Below are positions 9,991 to 18,829 of a DNA stretch of 64,000 bases, in pieces. Numbering within the stretch: the stretch's first letter is position 1; every line of letters begins with the position of its first letter. The DNA lies in the NCBI GenBank assembly GCA_040290295.1, contig PSMW01000013.1, positions 31,994-95,993 of the forward strand, written 5' to 3'. A program made the translations under genes and the position numbers. The stretch comes from CAADGV01 sp040290295 (GTDB lineage Bacteria > Bacteroidota > Ignavibacteria > UBA10030 > UBA6906). The notes under the pieces were generated by a model that saw nothing but the letters and a program-made list of their open reading frames with translations, did not search any database and was not told the DNA's origin.

Positions 9991-11286
9991 CTAAGAGCCT
10001 AAAGCCTCCTGCAGAGCGCTCCTGTTAGCAGCGATGGTCCGCTCGATGTCGCCTTGAGTGTGGGCTGCCGAAACAAAAGCTGCTTCGAACTGCGACGGGG
10101 GAAAATAGATGCCCGCCTGGAGCATCGTACGGAAGTATGCGGCAAATTTTTTCGTATCTGAACTGAGGGCGGTACTGTAGTCCACAACGCGTGTCGCCGT
10201 GAAGAAGAGGGTGAACATCGAGCCGACACGGTTGAGAGTAACGGGAACGCCGAGCTGCGTGGCGTCGGCAAGAATCGCTTTTTCCAATTCTGCGCTAGAC
10301 GTCTCGAGCTTCGCGTAAAACCGGTCGTCCTCGGCGATGACGGCAAGCGTCTCGAGTCCCGCGGTCATGGCAAGGGGATTGCCCGAGAGTGTTCCGGCTT
10401 GATACATCGGTCCGCTGGGAGCCACCATCGCCATGATCTCTTTCTTTCCGCCGTAGGCGCCTACCGGCAATCCACCGCCGATGATTTTCCCAAACGTGGT
10501 CAGATCGGGTGTGATGCCGTACAGTTGTTGAGCGCCGCCCGGCGCGAGACGGAAGCCCGTCATTACTTCATCGAAGATCAGAAGTATGTTTTCCTTGGTG
10601 CAGAGATTCCGCAAGCTCTGCAAAAATCCTTCCTGCGGAGGAATGCATCCCATATTGCCGACCACCGGTTCGACAATGACGGCGGCGATCTCTCCTTTAT
10701 GTTCGTCAACAAGACGTTGCACAGACCTGATCGAGTTGAATGTCGCGGTCAGTGTAAGTGCAGCGAGCGCCTGCGGAACACCCGGACTATCGGGCACGCC
10801 GAACGTGAGCGCACCCGAACCTGCTTTGATGAGGAACGAGTCGCCGTGGCCGTGATAGCAGCCTTCGAACTTGATGATTTTCTCCTTCCCCGTGTAGGCG
10901 CGAGCAAGACGAATCGCGCTCATCGTTGCTTCCGTGCCGGAGTTCACCATCCTCACCATCTCAACCGACGGCACGAGGCGGCAGATGCGTTCCGCGAGTT
11001 GCACTTCCAGTTCGGTCGGCGCACCGAAACTGGTGCCATGGAGCGCAGCTTTGCGTACCGCTTCGATGACGCGCGGGTGGGCATGACCGAGGATGGCTGG
11101 TCCCCACGAGCCGACGTAGTCAATGAATTCGTTGCCATCCACATCCCATAGTCGAGCACCGTCAGCTCTACGAATGAAGAGCGGGTTGCGGCCGACGGAT
11201 TTGAATGCGCGCACGGGAGAATTCACACCGCCCGGAAGCAATTGCTTCGCACGGTCGAAGAGGGTATCGGATTTTTTGCTCTTCAC
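9991..11286 (-). CDS. hemL: Glutamate-1-semialdehyde 2,1-aminomutase
   Basis: PLP-dependent enzyme of the C5 pathway. It isomerises glutamate-1-semialdehyde, made by the HemA of the same operon, to 5-aminolevulinate in the cytoplasm. At 431 aa it has normal length. Family marks include the N-terminal LLPGGVNSPVRAF, the substrate gate region GSWGPAILGHAHP, and the PLP lysine in FGKIIGGGLPVGAYGG. The start is a GTG at 11286; no in-frame ATG fits the conserved N-terminus, and the ribosome site is weak. It is the last gene of the hem operon, separated from hemB by 103 bases that contain a small repeat. Confidence 0.97.
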   Translation of the reverse strand: MKSKKSDTLFDRAKQLLPGGVNSPVRAFKSVGRNPLFIRRADGARLWDVDGNEFIDYVGSWGPAILGHAHPRVIEAVRKAALHGTSFGAPTELEVQLAERICRLVPSVEMVRMVNSGTEATMSAIRLARAYTGKEKIIKFEGCYHGHGDSFLIKAGSGALTFGVPDSPGVPQALAALTLTATFNSIRSVQRLVDEHKGEIAAVIVEPVVGNMGCIPPQEGFLQSLRNLCTKENILLIFDEVMTGFRLAPGGAQQLYGITPDLTTFGKIIGGGLPVGAYGGKKEIMAMVAPSGPMYQAGTLSGNPLAMTAGLETLAVIAEDDRFYAKLETSSAELEKAILADATQLGVPVTLNRVGSMFTLFFTATRVVDYSTALSSDTKKFAAYFRTMLQAGIYFPPSQFEAAFVSAAHTQGDIERTIAANRSALQEALGS

Positions 11287-11315
11287 TGTCGCTATCGCCT
11301 GCGGTTCGTAATTAC

Positions 11316-11380
11316 AGGTTCACGGTGAACGGTTCACGGAAGCGATACAACGGTCGAGGTTGGTTACAAGCCGTGAACCT
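11316..11380. repeat. Short direct and inverted repeats in the hemL-hemB spacer
   Basis: The nine-base unit GGTTCACGG occurs twice (11317-11325 and 11331-11339). Its reverse complement, extended to CCGTGAACCT, occurs at 11371-11380 and pairs with AGGTTCACGG at 11316-11325 over ten bases. GTTCAC-G-GTGAAC inside the first copy is itself a palindrome. The array could fold into an RNA hairpin between the two cistrons or be a fragment of a dispersed repeat. No other copy was noticed in the window. Confidence 0.6.
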
Positions 11381-11389
11381 CATCATTTC

Positions 11390-12394
11390 TCACGAACGAT
11401 GGCGGTCTATCACCGCGCATGCTTCCTTCGCGAAGTAGGTGAGAATCATGTCGGCGCCTGCTCGCTTGATGCCCGTCAGCATCTCCATCATCACGCGCTC
11501 GCCGTCGATCCATCCCAATCGAGACGCCGCCTTCACCATCGCATACTCGCCGCTGACGTTGTAGGCTGCCGTGGGCATGCCGAACGTCTCCTTCACGCGA
11601 TGAATGATATCGAGGTACGGCGTTGCCGGTTTCACCATGACGATGTCGGCGCCTTCGAGTATGTCTTGCTCGACTTCGCGCAACGCTTCGTCGGAGTTTG
11701 CCGGGTCCATTTGATGCGAGCGGCGGTCGCCGAACTGTGGGGTGCTCTCGGCGGCTTCACGGAACGGACCGTAGAAGCCCGACGCGTACTTCGCCGCGTA
11801 GGACATGATGGGAATGTTCTGAAACCCGTTCTCGTCCAACGTGTGGCGAATCGCTTGTACACGACCGTCGAACATGTCGGACGGGGCAACCATGTCGGCG
11901 CCGGCTTGTGCATGCGTCAGTGCCTCGCGCGCCAGCACCTCTATCGACTCGTCGTTCACGATTTCCTTGCCGCGCACGAGGCCGCAGTGACCATGCGATG
12001 TGTACTCGCACAAACACACGTCTGTGATGACGACCAACTCCGGGACTTCTCTCTTGATTGCTCGCACTGCTTGCTGCACGACGCCAAGCTCATCGTAGGC
12101 GCCCGAGCCGACTTCATCTTTTTCTTCGGGAATGCCGAAAAGAATGACAGCAGGAATTCCCTGCTTCTTCACATCGACGCACTCCCGCACGATTTCATCG
12201 ACCGACATCTGGAAGACACCGGGCATCGACGAGACTTCTTTCTTGAAGTTCTTTCCCGGCACCACAAAGAGGGGATAGATGAAATCGTTCTTGGAGAGTT
12301 CCGTTTCGCGCACCATCGAGCGAAGAGGCTCGGTCATCCGCGTGCGGCGTAGTCGTTTGAACGGCGCTCTTGCGACTCGTTTCGTCCGTTCCAT
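11390..12394 (-). CDS. hemB: Porphobilinogen synthase (5-aminolevulinate dehydratase)
   Basis: Condenses two 5-aminolevulinate molecules to porphobilinogen; cytoplasmic, 334 aa. The cysteine-rich loop DVCLCEYTSHGHCG marks the zinc-dependent form of the enzyme. The two active-site lysines are in MSYAAKYASGFYGPF and MVKPATPYLDI. A textbook ribosome site, AAAGGAGGT, six bases before the ATG fixes the start at 12394. It lies between hemY and hemL in the hem operon, 33 bases after hemY. Confidence 0.98.
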   Translation of the reverse strand: MERTKRVARAPFKRLRRTRMTEPLRSMVRETELSKNDFIYPLFVVPGKNFKKEVSSMPGVFQMSVDEIVRECVDVKKQGIPAVILFGIPEEKDEVGSGAYDELGVVQQAVRAIKREVPELVVITDVCLCEYTSHGHCGLVRGKEIVNDESIEVLAREALTHAQAGADMVAPSDMFDGRVQAIRHTLDENGFQNIPIMSYAAKYASGFYGPFREAAESTPQFGDRRSHQMDPANSDEALREVEQDILEGADIVMVKPATPYLDIIHRVKETFGMPTAAYNVSGEYAMVKAASRLGWIDGERVMMEMLTGIKRAGADMILTYFAKEACAVIDRHRS

Positions 12395-12427
12395 GTTGCA
12401 ACCTCCTTTGTTCGATCGTGAAACTTC

Positions 12428-13816
12428 TTACACGTGCATGAGTTCTCTGGGCACCGTTTGCAGGACTCGTTCTGCCACCTTCTTTCCATTCATCACACAA
12501 TCACCGACGGCGATGCCGCCTTTGAAGTTACTGCAGAAATAGAGTCCGGGATTTTGCGCTTCGCATGTTTCCAATTCCTCCATGATCCTGCCGTAGCCCA
12601 TGTTGTACTGCGGTATTGCGCGTTCCCATCGAATCACTCTTGCAAACATCGGCGCGCCGTGGACATCCATAAGGGAATGCAACTCTTCCGTAACCGCGTG
12701 CACCAAGTCGGCATCGTCTCTCGCACACATTTCCGGCTGTCGTGAGCCGCCGACGAATGTGGTGAGTGCCACGTGACCCGCGGGCGCACGATTGGCGAAC
12801 AACGCCGATGACCAGATGGTGCCGAGAATCTTCCTGCGTTCTTTCGCGGGAACGAGAAAGCCGAACCCATCCAGCGGCCTGCGCATCTGGTCGGAACGAA
12901 AGCCGAGGAACACCTCGGCAACAGGCGGATACGCAATGCTGTCGAGCGCCGACGCAGCCGAAGGTGAGAGCCTCGCAATCAGATGGCGTGCAGCGTATGC
13001 CGGCACCGCCAGCACGACATGTTCTGCATCGAAAGTTGCAGCGACGCTGTTCCGATCACACACAATGGAAAACGAAGAGTCCTGCATCCGTTCGATGGCT
13101 GCCACGCGCACATTGCACACCACCGCGTCGCCGAGCATACGCGCAATCGCATCCGGGAGCGACTGCATGCCGTTGACGAACGAAAACATCTTTGCTCGGT
13201 CCTTCGCTTTCTCTGCACGCCGGCGGCGTTCTTTCGCTCCTTTGATCATCCCTTTGATCAACCCCCCGTACCGTTCTTCGAGCGCGTACAGCTTCGGGAA
13301 GGCAGCGCGCACGCTGAGCTGTTCGGGATTGCCTGCATATACACCCGCAACGAACGGATTGATCGCATAGTCGAGAAATTCCTTGCCCAAGCGGCGTTCG
13401 ACGAACTGCGCGACCGATTCCTCCTGTCTCGCCTTGCCCACGAACGGTTCTTTCAACAAGCGCAGCTTTCCTTTCAGCGACCAGAGCGAACTTCCGACAA
13501 ACGCCAACGGCGACATTGGTAAAGGATGGAGCGCACCGTTGCGCACAAGGTAGCGTCTGTTGGAGCGCTCATCGGCATAGACGCGCTCGTCAAGGATTCC
13601 TAACGCTTCGAACATCTCGTTGAACAACGGCGTTGTCTCGAGTGCGCTGTTGGGTCCCGTCTCGACCAGCCAACCATCCTCGCGCAGCGTTTTCATCGTG
13701 CCGCCGACTGCATGGCTTGCTTCCAGCACGGTCACCTCCGCACCGGCTTTGCGCAACCAGAACGCCGCAGTCAACCCGGAGATGCCCGCACCGATGATCA
13801 CGACGCGAATCTTCAT
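12428..13816 (-). CDS. hemY: Protoporphyrinogen oxidase, FAD-dependent (HemY/PPOX type)
   Basis: FAD enzyme that oxidises protoporphyrinogen IX to protoporphyrin IX; 462 aa. The N-terminal dinucleotide-binding motif is VVIIGAGISGLTAAFWLRKA, followed by EASHAVGGTM, and the C-terminal FAD segment is GLYFCSNFKGGIAVGDC. Some pipelines call this family hemG. Because the operon also carries HemF, which makes protoporphyrinogen, the protoporphyrin branch is more likely than the coproporphyrin branch, where the same family acts on coproporphyrinogen. Its start codon overlaps the hemH stop by four bases (ATGA), a sign of coupled translation. Confidence 0.95.
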   Translation of the reverse strand: MKIRVVIIGAGISGLTAAFWLRKAGAEVTVLEASHAVGGTMKTLREDGWLVETGPNSALETTPLFNEMFEALGILDERVYADERSNRRYLVRNGALHPLPMSPLAFVGSSLWSLKGKLRLLKEPFVGKARQEESVAQFVERRLGKEFLDYAINPFVAGVYAGNPEQLSVRAAFPKLYALEERYGGLIKGMIKGAKERRRRAEKAKDRAKMFSFVNGMQSLPDAIARMLGDAVVCNVRVAAIERMQDSSFSIVCDRNSVAATFDAEHVVLAVPAYAARHLIARLSPSAASALDSIAYPPVAEVFLGFRSDQMRRPLDGFGFLVPAKERRKILGTIWSSALFANRAPAGHVALTTFVGGSRQPEMCARDDADLVHAVTEELHSLMDVHGAPMFARVIRWERAIPQYNMGYGRIMEELETCEAQNPGLYFCSNFKGGIAVGDCVMNGKKVAERVLQTVPRELMHV

Positions 13817-14814
13817 ACGCCGACACCCTCTTCTTTCTTTGCGTGACGAAGGACCAGATCAGCCAGAGCGCGAATGAACACAGGATGTGTGTTGAGCCCA
13901 GGCGTCATCGCGAAAAACTTCACACCCAAATGTTCAGCTTGCTCTCGTGCTTCGATGTTGATTTCCGAGAGTGTTTCAATATGGTCCGAGACGAATGCGA
14001 TCGGAATGACCACAAGGTGTGTTGCCTTCTCTGCCGCGAGTCGCTCGATGGTTTGCTCCAGAGACGGCTCCAGCCACTTTTGCGGTCCCACTTTGCTTTG
14101 GAAACAAAGATGATGCGGCAAGCCGAACCTTCCCGCCTGCATGACTGCTTCCACCGTCCGGCGAATGTGGTGCGAGTACGGATCTCCTTCCTTCACCAAT
14201 TTCATCGGCGTACCATGCGCACTGAAGACGAGATGGATACGCGATCGTTCCTCCACGGGTGCCTGCTCGACACAGGCGGTGATGTTTTGTACGATCGCCT
14301 GAATGTACAACGGGTGATCGTAGTACTCCTTAATCAGGATCGTCGGGATGGGATCGCGCTTCTGCGAACGAAGGAGGCGATGCCATTCGTTCACGCTCGA
14401 GCCGGTGGTAGAACGCGAGTAGTGAGGATAAAGTGGCAAGAGTATGATGCGCGACGGTCGGTCCGCATACACGCGCTCGATGGTCTCTTCGGTCAGCGGA
14501 TGCCAATAGCGCATCGCTACATAGACCTTTGCATCGACGCTGGGGCGCAAGGCATCCTCGAGCGCTCGTGCTTGGGCGTTCGTCAATTCGAGAATGGGGG
14601 ATCTGCCGCCGATGTTCTTGTACAACTCCTGGACCTTCGGTGCCCGCTTGCGCGCAATGAATCGCGCCAATCTCTTCCGGAAGAGAAACGCCAGCGGGAG
14701 GTCGATAATATCGGGGTCGCAAAATAAATTGTAGAGGAACGGTTCGACGTTCTCCAGTGCATCGGGACCGCCGAGCTGGAGAAGGACGATGCCGAGCGAG
14801 GTATTGTTGTTCAT
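13813..14814 (-). CDS. hemH: Ferrochelatase
   Basis: Inserts Fe(II) into protoporphyrin IX, the last step to protohaem; 333 aa from the ATG at 14814. This start is chosen over the upstream ATG at 14859 because AAGGA lies seven bases before it, the ferrochelatase sequence (GIVLLQLGGPD) begins just after, and the longer form would overlap hemF. The active-site histidine is in FSAHGTP and the second conserved region is IPIAFVSDHIETL. It sits between hemF and hemY, with a four-base overlap into hemY. Confidence 0.97.
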   Translation of the reverse strand: MNNNTSLGIVLLQLGGPDALENVEPFLYNLFCDPDIIDLPLAFLFRKRLARFIARKRAPKVQELYKNIGGRSPILELTNAQARALEDALRPSVDAKVYVAMRYWHPLTEETIERVYADRPSRIILLPLYPHYSRSTTGSSVNEWHRLLRSQKRDPIPTILIKEYYDHPLYIQAIVQNITACVEQAPVEERSRIHLVFSAHGTPMKLVKEGDPYSHHIRRTVEAVMQAGRFGLPHHLCFQSKVGPQKWLEPSLEQTIERLAAEKATHLVVIPIAFVSDHIETLSEINIEAREQAEHLGVKFFAMTPGLNTHPVFIRALADLVLRHAKKEEGVGV

Positions 14815-14846
14815 ACGATCATCCTTGTTGTGGAAAGCACTCTGAA

Positions 14847-15833
14847 TTATTTCACCCATTCACGTGGCGATGTCAAAAGTTCAACAAGTTTCGCTTCAGG
14901 CGAGTTCGGTTCGGGTTGGACGTTGTAATGCCACTCCACTTTCGGCGGCAACGACATCAAGATCGATTCGATACGCCCTTTTGTTTCCAAGCCGAAGTTC
15001 GTGCCGCGATCGTACACAAGATTGAACTCCACGTACCTTCCCCGCCGAATCGATTGCCAACGGCGTTCACGTTCGCCCCATGGCTCGTTCATGCGCTTTC
15101 GCACAATGGGCAGATACGCCTCCAAGAAGGCGTCACCAACGCTCCGTACGAATGCGAACACGCGTTCGGCATCGTCGCGCAGGTAGTCGAAAAAGATGCC
15201 TCCGACACCGCGTGTTTCTTCTCTGTGTTTGATAAAGAAATACTCATCGCACCACTTCTTGAAACGCGGATAGTAGCCGACATCGTGCTTATCGCATGCC
15301 GCTTTCAGTGTGGCGTGAAAATGTCGGATATCATCCTCGAACACATAGTACGGCGTCATGTCGCTGCCGCCGCCGAACCAGCTATCGGTGTTGTCGCTTT
15401 GCCCTGCGTTTTTCGCACTCGGATGCGTCAGTTCGAAATATCGGAAGTTCGCATGCACCGACGGTACCATCGGATTCAGCGGATGAATGATCAACGAGAT
15501 ACCCGTAGCAAAAAACGGTACGGGCGGGACGTTCATCTTCAACGCAAGACTTTCGGGCAAGCCGCCGAAGACTGTTGACGTCGCAACGCCCGCCTTTTCG
15601 AAAACGACGCCTTCCTCCAACACACGGGTCAAGCCGCCACCACCGGACTTGTCGGGATGCCGGGCATCGGCACGCTCCCAATGATCTTCGCTAAAGCGCT
15701 TACGAGGTTCGAACTCCTCCAGCGCCGCGCAAATTCGTTGCTGCAATTGCTCGAAGTACGCGCGGGCGCGCTGTGCCAGCGCCGTCTCCATCTTCACTCC
15801 GGCAGTCGATGATTTCTTCGCGTCGTTATCCAT
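14847..15833 (-). CDS. hemF: Oxygen-dependent coproporphyrinogen III oxidase
   Basis: Decarboxylates coproporphyrinogen III to protoporphyrinogen IX using O2; 328 aa. The family signature GGGSDMTPYYVFEDD is intact, as are the C-terminal YVEFNLVYDRGTNFGL and LPP motifs. The need for oxygen implies an aerobic or microaerobic host, since no oxygen-independent HemN is seen in the window. The gene overlaps the end of hemE by eight bases. Confidence 0.97.
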   Translation of the reverse strand: MDNDAKKSSTAGVKMETALAQRARAYFEQLQQRICAALEEFEPRKRFSEDHWERADARHPDKSGGGGLTRVLEEGVVFEKAGVATSTVFGGLPESLALKMNVPPVPFFATGISLIIHPLNPMVPSVHANFRYFELTHPSAKNAGQSDNTDSWFGGGSDMTPYYVFEDDIRHFHATLKAACDKHDVGYYPRFKKWCDEYFFIKHREETRGVGGIFFDYLRDDAERVFAFVRSVGDAFLEAYLPIVRKRMNEPWGERERRWQSIRRGRYVEFNLVYDRGTNFGLETKGRIESILMSLPPKVEWHYNVQPEPNSPEAKLVELLTSPREWVK

Positions 15834-16863
15834 GGTATGCGACCGATTCCTCTTTTACTGCACGAACGAACGCCTTGGCATGCTCCACCGGAACATCGGG
15901 ATAGATGCCGTGACCGAGGTTGAACACATGACCGCTCCCCCGACCAAACTTTCGAAGAATGGATCGGACTTCCTGCCGAATGACCTCCGGCGAAGCATAG
16001 AGAACGGACGGGTCGAGATTTCCCTGTAGCGCCACCTTGTCGCCGACTTGTTGTTTCGCATCTGCCATATCGATCGTCCAGTCGATGCCGACAACGTCTG
16101 CACCGACCGCTGCAATCTCTTTCAAGGAGTGGTTCGCCCCTTTCGAGAAGACGATCACTGGTTCCTCTTTGCGGTGCAAGCGCGAGACAATCTGATGAAT
16201 GAAATCGAGGGAGAACTTCTTGTAATGATCGGGAGCGAGAATCCCGCCCCATGTGTCGAACAGTTGCACTGCATCGGCGCCCGCGGCTAACTGCGCCTCC
16301 AGATAGAGCCGGACGGCTTCCGCCAGTTTTCCGAGCAACAGTTTCATCGTTTCCGGATCATCGAGCATCATCCGCTTTGTGTGTTTCCATTCCTTGCTGC
16401 CCGTACCTTCGATCATGTATGCCGCAAGCGTCCACGGCGATCCGGCAAATCCGATCAGCGGCACACGCCCATGGAGAGCGGTTTTCGCTTCCTCGATTGC
16501 ACGCATCACGTAACGGAGCACCTTTTCCGGATCGGGCACGTTCAAGGCTTCGACCTGTTCACGTGAACGAATCGGATCGAGCAAGCGTGGTCCTTGCGAT
16601 TCGATCATTTCCAAGCGCATACCCATTGCCTCAGGAACGACAAGGATGTCGGAGAAGATGATGGCAGCATCGACGCCTACGATGTCCACGGGTTGGATGG
16701 TGACTTCGGCAGCGAGTTCAGGTGTTTTGCACATCGTCAGAAAATCTGCTTTCTCGCGCACGGCGCGATATTCGGGCAGGTACCGGCCCGCCTGACGCAT
16801 CATCCACACGGGCGTGCGTTCCACGCGCTGACGCTTGCAGGCTTTTAAGAAGAGGTCGTTCAT
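15826..16863 (-). CDS. hemE: Uroporphyrinogen decarboxylase
   Basis: Removes the four acetate carboxyls of uroporphyrinogen III to give coproporphyrinogen III; 345 aa from the ATG at 16863. The open frame extends 25 codons further to a TTG, but that part is non-conserved. Diagnostic motifs are WMMRQAGRYLPEYR near the N-terminus and FSDILVVPEAMGM. It is followed by hemF with an eight-base overlap and preceded by a 178-base spacer that separates it from hemD, the longest gap in the operon. Confidence 0.97.
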   Translation of the reverse strand: MNDLFLKACKRQRVERTPVWMMRQAGRYLPEYRAVREKADFLTMCKTPELAAEVTIQPVDIVGVDAAIIFSDILVVPEAMGMRLEMIESQGPRLLDPIRSREQVEALNVPDPEKVLRYVMRAIEEAKTALHGRVPLIGFAGSPWTLAAYMIEGTGSKEWKHTKRMMLDDPETMKLLLGKLAEAVRLYLEAQLAAGADAVQLFDTWGGILAPDHYKKFSLDFIHQIVSRLHRKEEPVIVFSKGANHSLKEIAAVGADVVGIDWTIDMADAKQQVGDKVALQGNLDPSVLYASPEVIRQEVRSILRKFGRGSGHVFNLGHGIYPDVPVEHAKAFVRAVKEESVAYHG

Positions 16864-16903
16864 AGTATGTTCGTTTTCTCGATGGGCGACTCGTTTATCG
16901 AAA

Positions 16904-16931
16904 CCGCGAATGGACGCGGATGAACACGCAT
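16904..16931. repeat. Possible dispersed repeat in the hemE-hemD spacer
   Basis: The spacer 16864-17041 contains a tract in which GCGAATG-GACGCGGATG-AACACGC repeats a GAATGNACGCG-like word. Tracts of this style recur between genes in many bacterial genomes. No second copy was noticed in the window, so this is only a resemblance. Confidence 0.25.
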
Positions 16932-17041
16932 ACAGCAATGCATTGTTGTGCTGAGATGTGGGAGAGAGAAAATGTTCTCATTATCTTTCGATTCGCGCTG
17001 TGTCGCTTCGCTGCGCGGTTGCGGTTCGCCTGGGCGTATGA

Positions 17042-17812
17042 TTAGCTGCCGAAATATTCTTCGATCGCCTCAACCAATCCGACTGCGGTGGAGGTTTTCG
17101 CTTCGATATCGACAGGAAAGCCCATACGCCGCACTGCGAGTCGTGTGGTTGGACCGATGACCGCAATCTTCGCCTTGCCTCTGTTCACCAGCGCCGGCTG
17201 GACGGCGCGAGCGAAATGTTTGGCCGCCGAGGGACTGAAAAAGGTGATCACGTCGAATTCATTCTTCAACACGCGTTGCCGTACTTCCTCTAAGGCGGAA
17301 GGTTCCGGCGGTGCATTTCTATACACCTCGATCGGTCGCACGTCCGCACCCATCTCTTTCAAAGCTTGCGTCAACTCCTCGCTTCCCAAGTTCCCTTTCG
17401 GTAGTACGATGCGCAAGCCACGCACGTCTGTTTGCCGCATCGCCGCCGCTAACGCTCCGGCGGAATATGATTCGGGCAACGGTTCCACCGCCAAGCTGCG
17501 CCGCTGGATTTCGTTTGCTGTTTGCTCGCCGACGGCGTAAAGTTTCTTCTTTGCCCACGTCTCGCTGCCCACCCCGAGTGCACGCGCGCGTTCGAAGAAC
17601 TGTCGCACGGCATTCGCACTGGTGAACGCAACCGCATCGAACGAGTCGGCACTCCGAAGAACGTCGTCGCACGCCTCCCAACGTTCAGGATCGATGATCC
17701 GAATCATCGGGATGACAACAGCAACAGCACCGCGTTTAACGAGTTCAGCAACAAGATCGCCTGCTTGTTCCGCTTGGCGCGTACTGAGAACCGTCTTCTT
17801 TTCCAGACTCAT
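17042..17812 (-). CDS. hemD: Uroporphyrinogen-III synthase
   Basis: Cyclises and inverts ring D of hydroxymethylbilane to uroporphyrinogen III; 256 aa from the ATG at 17812 (MSLEKKTVL). The frame opens at a TTG five codons earlier, which is not needed. This family is poorly conserved, but the fold-specific elements are present: VLSTRQAEQAGDL at the N-terminus, VAFTSANAVRQFF, PKGNLGSEEL and ITFFSPSAAKHF, ending in AVGLVEAIEEYF. Its position between hemC and hemE supports the call. Confidence 0.93.
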   Translation of the reverse strand: MSLEKKTVLSTRQAEQAGDLVAELVKRGAVAVVIPMIRIIDPERWEACDDVLRSADSFDAVAFTSANAVRQFFERARALGVGSETWAKKKLYAVGEQTANEIQRRSLAVEPLPESYSAGALAAAMRQTDVRGLRIVLPKGNLGSEELTQALKEMGADVRPIEVYRNAPPEPSALEEVRQRVLKNEFDVITFFSPSAAKHFARAVQPALVNRGKAKIAVIGPTTRLAVRRMGFPVDIEAKTSTAVGLVEAIEEYFGS

Positions 17813-17854
17813 GTGCCGACCAGCCAAGAGTTTCGGTCGTTCAGTTGCAAGCAG

Positions 17855-18829
17855 CTATGCCTCGGGCGTGTGCGAAAGTGCGGCAGCACGAATTTCTTGC
17901 AAGATACGATCGGCACCGCTGTGCAGCAAGGTCAACGCAAGCTCTTCGCCGACCAGTTCGGCTGCATCAACGCTACCGGCAATGTGTCCTCGCACAATCC
18001 GCGTTCCGTCCAACGAACCAACCACTGCATCCAGCCTTAAGATTTGCCTGCCGTTCTCGTCCACGACACGCCCGTAGGTGCCGATGGGAATCTGACATCC
18101 TCCCTCCAACTTTCTGAGCAGTGCACGCTCAGCAAGCGCAGCGTACGCTGTGGGAAGGTGGTGCAACGGTCGGACGAGCTCCGCTGTCGTCTCATCGCCG
18201 TGACGGATCTCGATGCCCAATGCTCCTTGTCCTACGGCAGGCAACATACTCTCCAGCGACAGTGTTTCGCCGATACGATCCGTCCATCCTAATCGCACGA
18301 CACCCGCGCGCGCCAACAGCATGCCCGCCCAATCACTCTGCTCCAATTTCTTGAAGCGTGTATGCAGATTGCCGCGAAGATCTACGGGTTGAATGTCGGG
18401 ACGAAGATGCAAGAGTTGGCATTTCCGCCGCAAACTTCCGGTCGCAATTTGTGCACCGCGTGGTTGATCGAGCAACGTTCGGATGGTATTGCGCGGATGC
18501 GGAATGAACACGTCGCGTACATCCTCCCGCTCACAGATCGCTCCCAACACTAAACCGTCGGGAAGTGTTGTGGGCAGATCCTTGAGGCTGTGCACAGCAA
18601 CATCGATGTGGTGCAACAGCAACGCCGATTCGATCTCGCGCGTGAACAATCCCTTGTCGCCGATTTTCGAAAGCGGCGAATCGAGCATCTTATCGCCCGT
18701 GGTTTTGATGATTTCGATGCCGATGGTGATGCCGGGAAAACGGCCTTGCAGTTCACGCTGCACCCATTGCGCTTGCCACAACGCTAATGCACTCCCCCTG
18801 CTTCCGATGATCAGTCGCGTACGCGTCAT
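17855..18829 (-). CDS. hemC: Porphobilinogen deaminase (hydroxymethylbilane synthase)
   Basis: Polymerises four porphobilinogen units into hydroxymethylbilane; 324 aa. The cysteine that carries the dipyrromethane cofactor is in LEGGCQIPIG, the N-terminus IIGSRGSALALWQA is typical, and the catalytic Asp region is SLKDLPTTLPDGL. The gene overlaps hemA by four bases at its start and leaves 42 bases to hemD. The reading frame is intact. Confidence 0.98.
   Translation of the reverse strand: MTRTRLIIGSRGSALALWQAQWVQRELQGRFPGITIGIEIIKTTGDKMLDSPLSKIGDKGLFTREIESALLLHHIDVAVHSLKDLPTTLPDGLVLGAICEREDVRDVFIPHPRNTIRTLLDQPRGAQIATGSLRRKCQLLHLRPDIQPVDLRGNLHTRFKKLEQSDWAGMLLARAGVVRLGWTDRIGETLSLESMLPAVGQGALGIEIRHGDETTAELVRPLHHLPTAYAALAERALLRKLEGGCQIPIGTYGRVVDENGRQILRLDAVVGSLDGTRIVRGHIAGSVDAAELVGEELALTLLHSGADRILQEIRAAALSHTPEA

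Noticed and set aside
15700..15720. tRNA T-arm-like string GGTTCGAACTCC
   Set aside because: It lies in frame inside hemF (coding for a conserved PRKRF region) and no cloverleaf can be formed around it.
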